Part shown: piece by piece, positions 44,782 to 56,734 of the stretch
Numbering within the stretch: position 1 is the first letter of the stretch
Layout: every line of letters starts with the position of its first letter
Source: Ilex aquifolium
Taxonomy: Eukaryota > Streptophyta > Magnoliopsida > Aquifoliales > Aquifoliaceae
Direction of reading: 5' to 3'
Assembly (NCBI GenBank): GCA_951799425.1
Contig: OX637396.1
Span: forward strand, 11,693,701-11,757,700
Length of the DNA stretch: 64,000 nucleotides
Position numbers and translations under genes: made by a program
The notes under the pieces: model-generated
What the model was told of the DNA's origin: nothing
Databases searched by the model: none
The model's input: the letters and a program-made list of their open reading frames with translations, nothing else

Positions 44782-46110
44782 TGTTCAATCTATGTCCTCA
44801 CTCTTCACGTTGACTCTGTATACAAAAAACCTCAACACATGAGAAATACAAAGTAAAAAACATGATATCCACAATAATGGACAATGAGAGAAAAGAAACT
44901 AATTTCTTACCAATCCTCAAGTGAGACTTTTGAAATGTTAAAAGAAAACGTGACTATGGAGAAAAAGAAAGAGAGATTGAAGGAGAGATGTAACTTTGAA
45001 GTGAGAATGAGAGTTCTACGGTGGGTGGAAGATGGTAATAAACAAGTGGTTGGTGAATGAGTAATGGTTAAAACAATCATGAATTTTTAATTAATGGGTA
45101 ATTAATGCTACAATATCTAGTCAATCACTTGTCTAAAAAATGCAGCTGAGTTGACCTCTCTACAGCTGCCTTTACAGTAGTCATCCTAACAGAGGTTACT
45201 GTAAAGCTCCTAGGCTTCAGCAACCCAGTAACCTCTGATTGAATTTTAACCACATCCAGTACAAAATCATAAGAAAGAAAATCTAAATCAAAATACTTCC
45301 CTCTCGAACTAATGTCCCTGTTAGTGTATTTGCATCTCTATAGATGTGGAGTAGCTTGCTGCACAGTGAGCTTATTCAACAGGCACCTGCAGTGAAGGAT
45401 AGTGTAAATTTTTTTTTTTAAAAGAAGAAAAAATTTATAAATTGAAGCCAAAAATTACAAGATGCAACAGCATTTCACAAAAAACCAACAATGAAAAGAA
45501 AACCACAATTACACTTAATGACTTTAATTCTTCAAAATGCCTTAAGAGCATTATTGTTACTGCCAAAGGACCACACCCTTTCTGCCCATAACTTTAGCAA
45601 AAGACTTAACCATATTCACACACACCACCCAGATCTCATACTAAAAACTCTAGTGAGTGTGAAAGAAATCAATTTAAGGCACTCATTGAGACTTACCAAA
45701 AGAGAATCATTTTAGAGAGACAAGATTTCTCACTCACCATTTCAATCTGGGTAAGGTCCGATCTCTACCGTGACCGATAATTTACAAAGAGAGAGAAGTG
45801 ATTTGGAGAAAGAGAGAAACCATTAATGAAGATGGGCTGTGCGAGTAGAGAGAGAGGGTGGAGAGAAATGGCAGAGATGGGTTGTTGAATTTTGAATTTT
45901 TTCTTGGTTAAAATTTTGAATTTCTGTCTTTGGCTGTGTACAGTAGTGAATACAAGCTCCAAGACAGCTGAAATTGCAGACAAAAATTTATTGGGACTTG
46001 TACTTGATAACATTGGGTTAACGGGAGTTAATGGAAACGTTGGTTAAATGCTGTGCTGTATTATGCCTGACAGCCTGTCCACTTGGTAATTTGTGATTGG
46101 GTGTACACAC
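44782..46110. other. Divergent intergenic region between FRS and CPSF73-I
   Basis: Bases 44930-45060 are GA-rich on plus, that is CT-rich in FRS sense, like a 5' leader. At 45171-45206 an inverted repeat (CTTTACAGTA...TACTGTAAAG) could fold. Bases 45765-45890 are GA-rich with AGAGAGAGA runs. Short frames at 45491-45715 and 45765-46013 look accidental. Promoters of both genes probably lie here. Confidence 0.4.
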
Positions 46111-46114
46111 CACA

Positions 46115-46248
46115 TCAGCCTACCACGTGGCACATCTATGTGGTGTGCAAAACCAATGAAAAAATGTCACATCATCTCTTTGTCAGGGAAAACCATGTCG
46201 GCAAATAAAGATATTTGATTTTAACGGAAGTTAACGTCGGTTAACTCT
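46115..46248 (+). repeat. 135-bp direct repeat, right copy, with G-box
   Basis: Second copy of the repeat at 39968-40102, with the same CCACGTGGC G-box and the end text AACGGAAGTTAACGTCGGTTAAC. It ends about 20-30 bp before the CA-rich start of the CPSF73-I leader, so it occupies the proximal promoter of that gene. Confidence 0.85.
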
Positions 46249-46259
46249 CCTCTATCACA

Positions 46260-48119
46260 CACACAGTGAAGCCCTAACACCCCCCACCCCCTTCTTCTTC
46301 TTCTTCATGGCGAATCTCTGTCAATCTCTCTCTCTATCTATCTCACACACACACAAACGTTTCGGAAGCTAAATGAGAGGAATTTTTGATTGATGAGCTC
46401 TGGAGGATTTAGGGCTCGTGTGCACTTTGTTTGAAGCTAAAAAGAGCATGAGAGTGATGCGTTTGAGTCAATTTTTTAGAGGATTTTGATTTATTGGAGG
46501 CTTTGAAGGTGCTTGGGATTCAAATTGTCGAGTGAAAAGAGAAGTTTATAGCTATCAGCATAAGGTTAGATCTGTTTCATTGACTCAAAAACTCTACACT
46601 GTTCTCTCTCTCTGTGCGTGTGTGTGTTCTCTGTTTCAAACTTTTTTCTTTTTTGTGTATGAAATGTTTGTTTTTTATTTGAGTGGAGCCGCGAATGATG
46701 TGATTCCCAAATGGGTTTGGATTTCTTGAATTGCTGTAGTTTTAATAGTGATATAGACTATGGGTTTCGAATCTTTGGGTTGAGTTGAAAAATGTTTAAA
46801 CTTGATAAGAGAATTAGATAAGCTAACAAATGCGACTTGGGGTTCAATATAGTTTGTATGTATGTTCACTGGAGAGATAAACGAAAAGAACATGAATTTT
46901 ATACTTCCGTTCTTTGTTTGTCACTATTGCAATTTTTGATAGAATAATGGGTAGCTTTGTACCAATGGCTTAACTCTGGATGGAAATAAATATATTTTCT
47001 ATAAGCTCATTTGCTTCTCGAGTAAGTTTTTTGTCCTCCTTGAGGAGAATAGATAATAATTTGTGATATTAATTTGATTCTGTTTTTCTACTACTACTTT
47101 TGGAGGTAAGTTTTTGATGCTATCCACACGATGTAAGCCGAGCCTTATTCTATTTCACCTGATTCATGATGTATCATAGTGTGCATGAAAAAGAATTAAC
47201 AAGTTACACAGTAACAATTAAAAGATGTCAAGTGGCTCTTCAACTTGAAGCTCGAATCTCTTTGACTGCACAATTGCAAGTGGCATCAGTTCATCATTGG
47301 AATTCAAATCCCTCCAAATGTGGTTTAAGCATACAAAGAGAATCCAGTCAACAGAGTTCTAAACCATACAACTCCTTCCACTAATTTGTGTTTTAATTTT
47401 AGCTAAAGCAATAGTATAGCTAGAGGGAGAACGTGTGTGTGTGAGAGAGAATGACTAGTAATATCTAATGTAAAGTTGTTTTTACACTTTTTCAACCTTA
47501 TTATTTTTTTGCCAAATTTAATTGTCATTGGGCTGGACTTTTGTGTCCAAATCATTAAACTAAGTTTTTTTTATGGTTAAAATTTTAATTGGGATTTTTT
47601 TGACTCAATTTTTATGGGTTTAATTTTTTTGTATGGACTATGTTATAGGCTTATAAATTTGGGACCTCTTTTTTAATTGGGGCCTAAAGCCCATGCTTTA
47701 GTGGCCTTATGTATGGGCCAGCCTTGCATGGGACTTATGATACACTTCCAATCTTTCATTTCTAATTTCTTTTTTCTTTTATTTTCTCAACAATCAAACT
47801 GTGATTTATGCATTTCTAATATTTCAGTAGGGCAATGTTTGGTGGGCTGAGAAAACAAAGGAAAAGAAATCTGTGTTTTGACATTGTCTGTTCTCCAGTT
47901 TCCAAGCAAACCAGCTAAATAATTGTACAAGGATGAGTTGAGTTTGCTATTTCAGTTTTGCAAACAGCTTGCCAATAATTAGTGGTTGATCTACACTTGT
48001 GGGAGTTTTAGTAGGTAATGTTTGATAATCTGTTTTTGGTCTGGGAAGGAAGTAATTCTTGTGTTAATTAATTCCAGCAGTTGATTGGAAGGGACTTGCA
48101 TCATTATTTGAGTAAAAGA
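46260..48119 (+). other. CPSF73-I 5' leader with an intron (46565-48080) and upstream ORFs
   Basis: The leader likely starts near 46260 (CACACACAGTGAAGCC, then CT-rich UTR). A donor CATAAG/GTTAGA at 46565 and acceptor TTCCAGCAG at 48080 define a 1,516-bp leader intron, then 39 nt to the start codon. In exon 1 three short upstream ORFs occur: 46373-46393, 46393-46434 (its ATG overlaps the previous stop) and 46448-46489. The intron holds a decayed piece of a dispersed repeat at about 47655-47727 (GGGCCTAAAGCCCATGC, TGGGCCAGCCTTG) related in inverted sense to 59302-59400. The transcription start is inferred. Confidence 0.6.
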
Positions 48120-51100
48120 ATGGCATCAATGGGGAGACCGACGCCATCTCTGAAGAGACGTGATTCAATGGTATCAAGAGAAGGGGATCAGCTGATTATA
48201 ACCCCTTTAGGGGCTGGCAGTGAAGTGGGTCGGTCCTGCGTTTACATGTCTTACAAAGGAAAAACTGTTATGGTATCATTTCATAAGCCCATTGGTCTTT
48301 TATTTTTGGTTACTTGTGGGTGTTTGGGTTTTGTATTGCATTTAATGTGATTCAATTTGATTATTGCTAGTTTGACTGTGGAATTCATCCTGGGTACTCA
48401 GGCATGGCTGCTTTGCCCTACTTTGATGAAATTGATCCTTCAACCATCGATGTTCTTCTTGTTACCCAGTATGTTATTCTATTTGTTCTTTTTTTGAACT
48501 TTTTTAATTATTGTTGCAACATCCTTAGCTACTATTTTGAGGTTTTGTGGGTGGTTTACCTTTCGTGGGAACTGTTATGTTGAGTTGAAAATAAAAATTT
48601 CGAACTGTAATGAGACTGTATAGGCAATTTATAGTTCTTGTACATTAATAAGAGTAAATGACATTTTTGAGCCAATTGCTAACATGATCTGTTAAGTTAA
48701 ATGATGGTGGGTCAATGACTTTGGTTTGAGTTGCTTTAATTTGGATGATATATTGGAAACAGGAAACGAAATATCTAACCTACTGTGTTCTGGTCGTTTT
48801 AGCGTGGTGCTGAGAAATTGCCTCAATGTTATTTATGGGTAGATTCAATTCACTTTTAAACTTGTTTGACCCATTCTCTAGATTCCATCCTTATCAGTGT
48901 TGGGGAAAGAGATGAAGAAGAAGAAACCAAGGTGTTTTTTGTTTTTCATAACCTTTTTTTTTTTAACATAGCTTTTGTTGTGCATGTGCCATGTGCCATG
49001 TGTCTATAATTTATTTTGTGATGGCATCTTCAAGTGGAACTTTTCTTTCTACTTTTAAGGACTTTCTTATCTCAACTTTCCTTTTCTTTTAGTTTTTTTT
49101 TTGGCTTAATTTTATTCCCTGATTGATCATACTACACTGTTCTCTGTGCAGTTTTCACTTGGATCATGCTGCATCCCTTCCATATTTCCTGGAGAAGGTT
49201 CGTTGCTTTCTCGACTTGTTTTAATTTAACTAATTTTTGCCAATTTCTTTTTAGATAAACTAAATGAATTGGCTTGTTTTCAGACGACATTCAAAGGGCG
49301 GGTTTTCATGACACATGCAACAAAGGCCATCTACAAGTTGATTTTGTCTGATTACGTGAAAGTGAGCAAAGTTTCAGTTGAAGACATGTTGTACAATGAA
49401 CAAGACATTCTTCGGTCCATGGATAGAATAGAGGTTTGTTCTAATGTTGTTGCTATATGTTTGGTCTCCATCTTTGTTTGGCCTTTTGGTCTTTCCATTT
49501 TCCATCATAATTTAGGTATTAATTTCATCCCTTTATGTGAATCTCACACAAGCAATTTTTATTTCAGATTAAACTTTGTTTTCTTACTACGATGATAAGA
49601 TCTCAGTTAACTGAACAAAGTACGAACATTCTTTTACGCAGTTAACTTAGTTCACCTTCCTATATCTTCCCTTTTTCTTTACATATCTCAAAATAATTAA
49701 ATCAAGCTGGTGAAGATGTTTCATTTTTGTATCTCTTGAATTAGACTCACCCTTCTCTAAGGCTATTCTTCATGCACCTGTGTCTTTTTTTTTTCTTTTT
49801 GAAGTAAACCATTCCTCAGGAACTCTACTTGGTCATTCTGTTAATTTCTGTCCTCAACTGTCATCATTCTGCATGCAGAGCGCATAGAATAGGAATGATT
49901 AATTGCAGATGTGCAGTCAATTATAACTAATGAAGAAAGAGGAGCATCCATAAAGTGACTGACACTGTTATGTTAGCCAATTATCTGTGCAACCATTACG
50001 GGAGCACTTCTGCATGCAGTTTTTGGATATCTACATCGTAAACTCCTGTAAATAAAATCACAACTTACTTATCATAAACTTCGTCTCACGCAACACATCA
50101 AACCCCCTTTCTGCAGGTTATCGATTTCCATCAGACTTTAGAAGTAAATGGTATCCGGTTCTGGTGTTACACTGCTGGCCACGTCCTTGGTGCTGCCATG
50201 TTCATGGTTGACATTGCTGGTGTTCGAGTCCTGTACACTGGAGACTATTCACGTGAAGAAGACCGGCATCTTCAAGCTGCTGAGCTCCCACAGTTCTCCC
50301 CCGACATTTGCATTATTGAATCCACTTACGGTATTCGACTTCATCAACCGCGCCATATTCGAGAGAAGCGCTTCACGGATGTCATTCACTCTACCCTTTC
50401 ACAAGGAGGTCGTGTCCTAATCCCAGCATTTGCCCTTGGCCGTGCACAAGAACTCCTCCTGATCCTTGATGAATATTGGTCAAACCATCCTGAACTCCAT
50501 AACATTCCTATATACTATGCTTCCCCTCTTGCAAAAAGGTGCATGGCTGTTTATCAGACCTACATCAATGCCATGAACGAGAGGATCCGCAATCAATTTG
50601 CCAACTCAAACCCTTTTGATTTCAAACACATATCGGCGCTGAGTAGTATTGAGAATTTTAATGATGCAGGCCCATCGGTTGTGATGGCAAGCCCAGGTGG
50701 GCTTCAGAGTGGGTTGTCTCGACAGTTATTTGATAAGTGGTGCTCTGACAAGAAAAATGCTTGCGTTATTCCTGGGTATGCTGTGGAAGGTACATTGGCA
50801 AAAACGATCACTAACGAACCAAAGGAAGTTACCCTTATGAATGGCCTCACTGCTCCTCTTAACATGCAGGTACATTACATTTCCTTCTCGGCTCATGCAG
50901 ATTATGCCCAGACGAGTGCATTCTTGGAAGAGCTTATGCCTCCTAACATAATTCTTGTTCATGGAGAAGCCAATGAGATGGGGAGGCTCAAGCAGAAGCT
51001 TATTTCTCTGTTTGCTGATGGCAACACCAAAATTATTACTCCTAAGAACTGCCAGTCTGTTGAAATGTATTTCAACTCTGAGAAAATGGCAAAAACTATT

Positions 51101-51757
51101 GGAAGGCTGGCTGAAAAGACCCCTGAAGTTGGTGAAACTGTCGGTGGTTTGCTGGTAAAGAAAGGGTTCACTTATCAGATCATGGCACCTGATGATCTTC
51201 ATGTGTTCTCACAACTATCAACTGCAAATGTCACACAAAGGATTACCATCCCATACTCAGGTGCCTTTGCAGTGATAAAACACAGACTCAAGCAGATATA
51301 CGAAAGTGTGGAGTGTTCGACAGATGAGGAATCTGGGGTTCCAACCTTGCGAGTGCATGATTGTGTAACAGTGAAGCAGGAATCAGAAAAGCATATTTCA
51401 ATGCATTGGACGGCAGATCCTATTAGTGATATGGTGTCGGACTCTATTGTGGCTCTGGTTTTAAATGCCAGCAGGGAGATGCCTAAGGTGGTGGTGGAGT
51501 CGGAGCCTGAAACAAATGAAGCAGAAAATGAGAAGAGAGCAGAGAAAATCATCCTCTCACTCCTCGTTTCTCTCTTTGGAGATGTTAAGCTTGGAGAGAA
51601 TGGGAAGCTGGTGATAAGTGTTGATGGGACTGTGGCTCATCTCGATAAACAGAGTGGTGATGTTGAAAGCGAAAACGAAGGTCTAAAAGAACGAGTGAAA
51701 ATGGCGTTTCGTCGGATTCGGAGTGCTATGAATCCAATTCCACACTCTGCACCTTAG
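48120..51757 (+). CDS. CPSF73-I: CPSF73-I, pre-mRNA 3'-end processing endonuclease
   Basis: Exons 48120-48272, 48371-48468, 49152-49197, 49284-49433 and 50117-51757 give 2,088 nt = 695 residues; Arabidopsis CPSF73-I has 693. All introns are GT-AG. The protein begins [20 protein letters not shown] and has the metallo-beta-lactamase/beta-CASP fold of the nuclease that cuts pre-mRNA before polyadenylation, acting in the nuclear CPSF complex with CPSF100 and symplekin partners. Zinc ligands are all visible: H84-x-H86-x-D88-H89 (HFHLDHAA), H171 ([12 protein letters not shown]), D192 ([12 protein letters not shown]), H409 (SFSAHADY) and H431 (LVHGEANEM). Each sits 13 residues after its human counterpart. 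The C-terminal domain ([16 protein letters not shown]...KLEs-like [10 protein letters not shown]) is complete. Intron 2 splits the codon of H84. The last 547 codons are in one exon. Intact and probably constitutively expressed. Confidence 0.97.
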
Positions 51758-52366
51758 CTTCCGTTCATACTTTTTTACTATGATGTTAAACCTTTAATGA
51801 GTGTAGTTGATCTTTGTTGTATATATTTTTTAGTTGATTTTACACATTCCTGATTCGTTTAAATAATGTCATGTCGGGCCTAATGAGGACTTAAACCTTC
51901 TAATTTTATATCATATTTGTACCGTATTAACAAGTTTTGTCATATTTTGACACCCTTTAATATAATATTGATTTCTCGGGAAAAAATTGAAATTAGATGA
52001 TGTGATTCTCATTACACGAATGAGTTTACATACATGCATACACACATATATAAATATATATATATATATATTGATGAATTTAAATAAAACTTGTTATATT
52101 TGAATACATCGTTCACCCAATAAAGGTAAATAATTTGACAAGAAGAAAAATAAAAGGAAAACTATTGGAAAAGATGTGTGTCCTAATAACAGTAGTGAGT
52201 AAGGAAATTGAGGTCCTGATTGGTGAATAAACAATGTTTTGATTTGGTATTTGATTTCCATGTAGAAAATTTGAACTTTTTTTTAGATGTTGATGAAATA
52301 AAATTTTAAAATTTGTTTTAAACTTTAATTTGATGCTCGTTTTAAATATTGGTTCAAATATTTTGT
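51758..52366. other. 3' UTR of CPSF73-I and AT-rich intergenic
   Basis: T-rich with TTTGTTGTATATATTTTTTAG near 51815, which may act as far-upstream or near-upstream polyadenylation elements; no exact AATAAA is close to the stop. An (AT)n tract lies at about 52045-52072. No gene. Confidence 0.45.
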
Positions 52367-52378
52367 TTAGTCAATACT

Positions 52379-52597
52379 TTTTTTTCGGTTCAATGACCAG
52401 GGGTGTTTAGATTAGTTAACGCGCACCTAGACTAATTCATTCCTCGGTCTGGTCAAATGCAGGTTATCAACGCCGAGACTAGGGTATTGATAAGGGATAA
52501 ATCTCTCATGATCTGACCTCAAGTGGTTGCCAAAATTCGAACTCAAGCCGTCTAAATTTACAGCTCGTCTCTGTTACCACTTGAACTATCCTTGAGG
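52379..52597 (-). mobile_element. tRNA-derived SINE
   Basis: On the minus strand it begins CCTCAAGGATAGTTCAAGTGG, an A-box-like element (TAGTTCAAGTGG), and about 50 bases later has a B-box-like GAGTTCGAATTTTGG. This is the pol III promoter layout of plant tRNA-derived SINEs. It ends in an A8 tail (T run at 52379-52386 on plus). Target duplications TTAGTCAATACT (52367-52378) and TTAGTCAACACT (52598-52609) match at 11 of 12 bases. Length 219 bp. Confidence 0.85.
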
Positions 52598-52609
52598 TTA
52601 GTCAACACT

Positions 52610-55169
52610 ACGGGTGTGAGAACATCATTTAATTCCTAGCATTACTTATTTTCTAAGTTTACCATGTTAAATTGGATTCGGATCAATTTTAGTACATTTT
52701 TTTTTTCTAAATTTTAGATCACTTACTAGATAAGATTCTAATATGTATTAAACCCTAAACTCGGTTTGACACTTTGAATTGCATGCCTAAATCTAAGCTT
52801 ATTTTTGGGTAGTTTCATATACATATAACATTAAGCACTTGTGGAACACCTTGTTCCGGACTTTACTCTGAAAATATAATCTAGGAATAACACATTTAGT
52901 CTCGCAGACCTGCTATTAATATTTAAAAAACTCATCCTAGCAAAATACATAACATAGTCCACTTTTATATAAAAGTCACACGATTGTGAGCACACTGGCT
53001 CATTACCATACTAAGCATTTACATAAAAATACGTAAGTATGAGCACACCGACTTGTACCATGCAAAAAAAAAAATTCAAGTCCCAAAAATATTTTTAAAC
53101 TTTGTTACACTCCAAAAATAAATGCCTAAGTTTATATACAAAGCCAAAAGGAAAAAGAACAAAAACTGACACGAGTCTCTTCCCCGACAACTCGCGATTG
53201 GATATCTAGTTTTGGCAGTGGATTTCATGCTTGTATACAGATTACCTGAAAAGATTTCAAAGAAATTTTTCAGTGAGTAGTAACCAGTAACTTCCCAAAA
53301 GTAGAGCAAAAAATAAAAAGATACACTAATTCATCGATAGAAATCTATTACTCATAATCCCAAAATGTTAAACACGAGATCTCATCTCGTTGCTCTATGG
53401 TCTCACACATAGACAATCGTTTTGCCACTTAGGCAACATACTCTGCAAGATTATATCATCACTTAGATACCATTTGTCACTCAGACAATTCAACCACAAT
53501 ATTAGTTTTATCTTCCAACAACCCATAACACATCGTCAACTCTTATTCTTGTCATTTAGACAATTCAAACACATAACTTATTTCAGTCTCGAAGACGTCT
53601 TGAAGCACTTAATTTATTTCCAGTCATTTAGATAATTTATCTCAACAGCGAACTCTCGTCATTTAGACGACCCTTCCTTACGTCACCTAGACACCCGTTG
53701 TTTGGACGTCTCAAACCACTTAACTTTTCTTCTTCTCGTCACGCAAATGACTCATATCGACGAATTATGTTCACAAGTAAGTTCACCAACCACGCAATCA
53801 ACTCGAATCACATGCACATACTCTATTTCACAATCCACCCAAGCCACAAAGGCTTACCTCGTTGTTTAGTCAATTACTTTCATCACACAACAAAGGTTTA
53901 CCGCACAATTATTCCATCTCCACAAATCATAACATTAACATATAAATCATGTCTTTAACACATAATCAAACTTACATATTTAATAATAAAAGATGTCGGT
54001 TAGCGCACTTACCTCGCATGGAGTTCTATCTCATGGACGACCCCTCTGTCGGAGCTTTTTGTGTGGCGTTCCTAGCGATGTTCGTCTCCGGACCTAACAT
54101 ACCCAATATTCACAATTTCATCTGAACGGTAATACGTAATACTGCTTAAGTTCAAGATAATTTATTCGAACCGGGTTTCGTAATTATATCATGTTGAATC
54201 GAATAAATCATTTTCATCAAGTAACATTATCTTCTCAAATCGATTAAACTAATAGTTTAATAATCAATTCGAGTCAAGTGGTTTAACCCATTACAACGAG
54301 TAAAATTACCTACTCAAATCAAGTTGAGCTAATCTTCTCGAATCCATTAAGACAATATTTATTCGAACCCATTACACCAAAATTAAACATTTCCTTATAA
54401 GATTACAAATTTCACAAAAGTGTACTTGAATTTGTATATTTTCCTATAACATCATAAAATTTATATGTTTTTTTGTAATTATTCATACCTATGGATTCAT
54501 GCAATTTCAAGAACATTTCACAATGTTTTTAAATTACCCACTAGACTATTATATCTCTTGATCAAATTTAACCCATATACAACAATTATATGGGTCTTTC
54601 TATTTTTCTATGCAACAACACTTTATGATCACACACCCACATAAATATTATATTAATTTTTCAAACAATACCCATGATATTACACATTCATAACAATCTT
54701 CACATTAAACCCACATGCAATACTCAACGACATACAAAACATCATTCTTAAATTACATGCAATACCCAAAATTCATGCTAAAATTTAATCTATACAATTT
54801 AAGAGGAGAAACAAAAAATAGGTTTCATGGCTTACCTCTTGCACCCCTCCTACACCATCCAACACCACCACAAGACCACCACCCTTGCCCCTCTTTCTTC
54901 TAGTCGATTGTGTGGAAGTCTTGATTCTTTTTTTTTTCTTCTTTGTTTCGTTTTCCTTCTTTTGCCTTCTTTTCCTTCTTTTGCCTTCTTTTCCTTAGCC
55001 AAAATTGGCCAAGTGTTGGAGAGCTCCTCTTGTTTTTTTTTTTAATCTTCCCTTTTATATTTTTTTTCCCATGTAATTAGTTAGTCTTCCACTCCTTCTC
55101 CCTCTAAACCCCATCCATAAATCCGTCTTCAAGTGAGATGTTCATCATGACAACATATATATATATATA
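52610..55169. other. Unresolved repeat-like region, possible old LTR or DNA element
   Basis: No convincing gene. Bases 53395-53710 contain about seven spaced copies of GTCA(T/C)TTAGACAA-like words. Bases 54120-54370 are rich in CGAAT(A/C)AATC and TCGAACC words. Bases 54930-55000 hold repeated TTTTCCTTCTTTTGCC. The style (regular motifs, pyrimidine-rich blocks) resembles a decayed LTR on the minus strand, but I could not place ends or target duplications. Confidence 0.35.
53395..53710. repeat. Interspersed GTCATTTAGACAA-type short repeats
   Basis: Copies with changes near 53415, 53459, 53479, 53551, 53621, 53657 and 53683 (for example GTCACTCAGACAA, GTCATTTAGACAA, GTCACCTAGACA). Spacing is irregular, 20-75 bp. 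Confidence 0.6.
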
Positions 55170-55484
55170 CTAACAATTGCCCGTGCATGAATGCACTATA
55201 TAATAAACAAAAAAAATCAAATAATTGTCCGTACTTCAAAACATTGTACACTATAAATGCACAATATTACTTAAACATCCACTACACATAGTCACACATA
55301 TTTCAAGTGCACGCCATTAAATTAACGAAAGTCTAAAAAAAACAAACTTTGACAAATAAACCACATCTAGAATTACGCTTGCCATGGTAATTGAACAAAT
55401 ATTTATACGAATTCATAGCTTCCAACATGCCAACTTCATACGCCCATGAAGCATGCATTTTAAGACTACAGACATGTTAGAATT

Positions 55485-55916
55485 TTTCCACATTAGACTT
55501 TTATTAATTGATAGTTAATTTTAGATTTGTGAAAAAAGGGCTGAATTTATAGTCCAATGAGATAAGCTCAATATTGTTAAACGATCTATTTTGATGGGCT
55601 TATGTACATTTCTTTAATTGATGTAGTTGAAGCGGTTAAGTGTAGGTTTTAATCTAATTATGACCCATAATGAGAGAGCCTATTATATTCATTATAAATA
55701 GCAGGCTAGGTCCCCTCTCCACAGCCTAATTTGGCTTGTCCCATTGAGAGCCGCCTATTGCTCTGAAAAATGAGAGGAAGACCTAGCCCTTCCGTGAAAG
55801 AAACCCGGAGATCGATTATCATGGCTCACACAGGTATGGTCTAAACTTATATGATCTAAATCTTGAAAATTTAGGTGTTCTAAATTTCATATACGAATTA
55901 TTAATAAATTCTTACA
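55485..55916 (+). repeat. Ty1/copia-type LTR with primer-site remnant
   Basis: Starts TGTTAGAATTTTTCC and ends AATTCTTACA, 432 bp. A TATA box TATAAATA at 55693-55700 is followed by CTCTCC and CACAGCC leader text. Directly after the end, TGTGATATCAAAACCC looks like a decayed TGGTATCAGAGCC primer site. It may be the 5' LTR of the copia element whose gag-pol appears after 62000, or another copy of that family. No second LTR is in the window. Confidence 0.6.
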
Positions 55917-56734
55917 TGTGATATCAAAACCCATCGTATATGAATTTAGAACCCGATGAAATTTATATTATAATTTTGTGATGTTCAATTCCTCTTTCGA
56001 ATTGTTGCCATCTGTACAGTATGCACACAACATAATATAAAGGATTTCACTGTTCTTTTGTTTGAATATAAATGCACGTGAATGCAAATCATGATGAATT
56101 ATTTTGGGTATTATTATATTATCAAATACTTGATGTGATAATTAAAGTAATAAAAATAGGGTTCTGCTCATCCCCCCTTTTTTTTAAAGAAGAACCAAAA
56201 AAAAAAAGAAGGGTGAAAGCATGTGACGTCACCTGACATACGCAATATTTTGTGACTAATAACTATAAACAAATACGAAATTAGATAAACCGAAGGGAAG
56301 TTTCTACTTGAACCTTCTCATTCCTATTTATTTGTTGAGATGAAGATAAAATTCTAAACAGTGACATGACAATAAATTATTTGCATAAGCTTGTGTGTGT
56401 GTGTGTTAAGTGAACACACGAAGCAATTTTTTTTTTGTATTTTTCTTTTTTTTTTTTTTATGAAAAAAAAAAATTAAATGTGTCTGCACCCATAAATAAA
56501 TGATTTTACTACTAAAATATCAGAAATTGTATAATTACAGAATAAATTTGAGCGAAATATAAAGACATCCACCATATCGTTACGTGGTTCTATCGATTCT
56601 ATGTCATAGCCACACTAAGAAGATAATGGAAAGAGATTAGTGATATTTTGAGTGTCATGATTTACACTTATTGGTAAACCTACTGGCCTTGTCAAACTAA
56701 ACTTTAAAAGTTGCAAACAAACATTTATTATTTA

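Noticed and set aside
45171-45206. CTTTACAGTA...TACTGTAAAG inverted repeat as the end of a Mutator-type element holding the FRS gene
   Set aside because: No matching inverted end or 9-bp duplication was found on the other side of the gene. It may be just a hairpin.
45491-46013. Frames of 74 and 82 codons (plus and minus) between FRS and CPSF73-I
   Set aside because: No domain, no splice context, low-complexity composition; more likely promoter and leader DNA.
54715-55045. Pro/Ser/Phe-rich frames
   Set aside because: Driven by CACC and TTTTCCTTC low-complexity DNA; no conserved motif.
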